Part shown: positions 5,879-6,259 of the stretch, piece by piece
Layout of the letters: each line of letters starts with the position of its first letter
How positions within the stretch are numbered: the stretch's first letter is position 1
Origin: Spirochaetales bacterium
Lineage (GTDB): Bacteria; Spirochaetota; Spirochaetia; DTKZ01
Direction: 5' to 3'
Assembly: GCA_031274005.1 (NCBI GenBank)
Contig: JAISQU010000207.1
Location: 1 to 6,259, forward strand
DNA: 6,259 nucleotides
Program-made: the position numbers and the translations under genes
The notes under the pieces: generated by a model
What the model was told of the DNA's origin: nothing
What the model saw: only the letters and a program-made list of their open reading frames with translations
Database searches by the model: none

Positions 5879-6259
5879 TCATTCAATCCGGTAGCATCCT
5901 TCGGTCTCCGCCACCAGCCCTTCGGCGGCGAGGGCTTCGGCGGCTAACCTGACCCGCTCATAATCAAAGCCCGTGCGGGCGGCCAGTTCCGCGGCGGAAA
6001 GGCGTTGTTCCTTCCGGGTATCCATTTCCGCGAGGACTTTTATAATCCTGCCGCGGACCTGGCGGTTGGAGTTTTCAAAGCGGGGCTGCACGGTATAGTG
6101 GGCCGAGCGCCGGTTGGCGTTGGGATACAGGCTTTTCAGGTACACGCCGTAGTCCATAAGCCCGTAGTACCATATACGGGGGTTCCGTTTGTCCAGAGAG
6201 GCTTCCGCCAGAGGGAGGATTTCCCTGTCGTGAACATTTTCCCTGCCTTCAAAAAAGAA
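5879..6259 (-). CDS. MutY-like HhH-GPD DNA glycosylase, C-terminal part (cut by window edge)
   Basis: The frame stays open from the window edge at 6259 to the TGA at 5879-5881, so the 126 residues visible are a fragment. The Met at 6157 is internal, because conserved family sequence continues upstream of it. Visible order: FFF then VHDREILPL (about 9-17), corresponding to the V-x-D region of MutY; NPRIWYYGLMDYG (about 26-38), equivalent to the conserved A-x-M-D-x-G of adenine glycosylases; NANRRSAHY (48-56), where MutY would carry its Fe-S cysteines; and SNRQVRGRI. The last 50 residues (LSAAELAARTGFDYERVRLAAEALAAEGLV, interrupted by no gaps but seen in two halves) look like a winged helix. 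The only Cys visible is near the C-terminus. Homologues are usually annotated as A/G-specific adenine glycosylase and would remove A mispaired with oxidised G. The catalytic HhH and Asp region is outside the window. Activity on that substrate is inferred. Confidence 0.75.
   Translation of the reverse strand, partial: FFFEGRENVHDREILPLAEASLDKRNPRIWYYGLMDYGVYLKSLYPNANRRSAHYTVQPRFENSNRQVRGRIIKVLAEMDTRKEQRLSAAELAARTGFDYERVRLAAEALAAEGLVAETEGCYRIE

Noticed and set aside
5879..6157. Complete 92-residue small protein starting at the Met at 6157
   Set aside because: The frame is open upstream to the window edge and encodes conserved MutY-like sequence, so this Met is internal.

Overview
The window is ordinary-looking bacterial chromosome, GC-rich in its genes, with clear sigma-70-type promoters and Shine-Dalgarno sites. 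Two of its products carry lipoprotein signal peptides. One lipobox is relaxed (Phe-Phe-Gly-Cys), and a MutY-like protein lacks its Fe-S cysteines. Together with the general protein style, this suggests a spirochaete, perhaps Treponema-like. That placement is an inference and is not proven by the sequence.

Layout: (1) 1-3589, plus strand: a strong promoter (TTGACA, 17 bp, TACAAT) drives three tightly packed genes of a peptide/nickel-type ABC importer. They encode a lipoprotein substrate-binding protein, a DppB-like permease and a DppC-like permease; the two permease genes overlap at TGATG. No ATPase gene follows. (2) 3590-3915: a 326-bp gap with no convincing gene but many palindromes. It holds an AT-rich hairpin, a 78-bp unit bounded by about 20-bp imperfect inverted repeats with a perfect 12-bp outer core (MITE-like or the remains of insertion-sequence ends), and further copies of the AGGCTC core. 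(3) 3916-5124, plus strand: a PLP-dependent threonine synthase family gene with an N-terminal four-cysteine ribbon. Its promoter places the -10 box 8 nt before the ATG and no ribosome binding site is visible, so the mRNA is probably leaderless. (4) 5168-5779, minus strand, convergent with the threonine synthase gene: a nitroreductase-fold protein with a lipoprotein signal, which is odd for a flavoenzyme. It has its own promoter and a perfect AAGGAGG. (5) 5879-6259, minus strand, cut by the window edge: the C-terminal part of a MutY-like HhH-GPD DNA glycosylase that lacks the Fe-S cluster cysteines and ends in a winged-helix-like segment.

The first three genes form one transport unit: the lipoprotein captures substrate outside the inner membrane and the two permeases form the channel. 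ATPases must come from elsewhere. The threonine synthase, nitroreductase and glycosylase each look separately transcribed, and nothing links them into one pathway. I see no clear new defence or mobile system. The most unusual items are the 78-bp inverted-repeat element, the leaderless arrangement and the lipoprotein flavoenzyme candidate.
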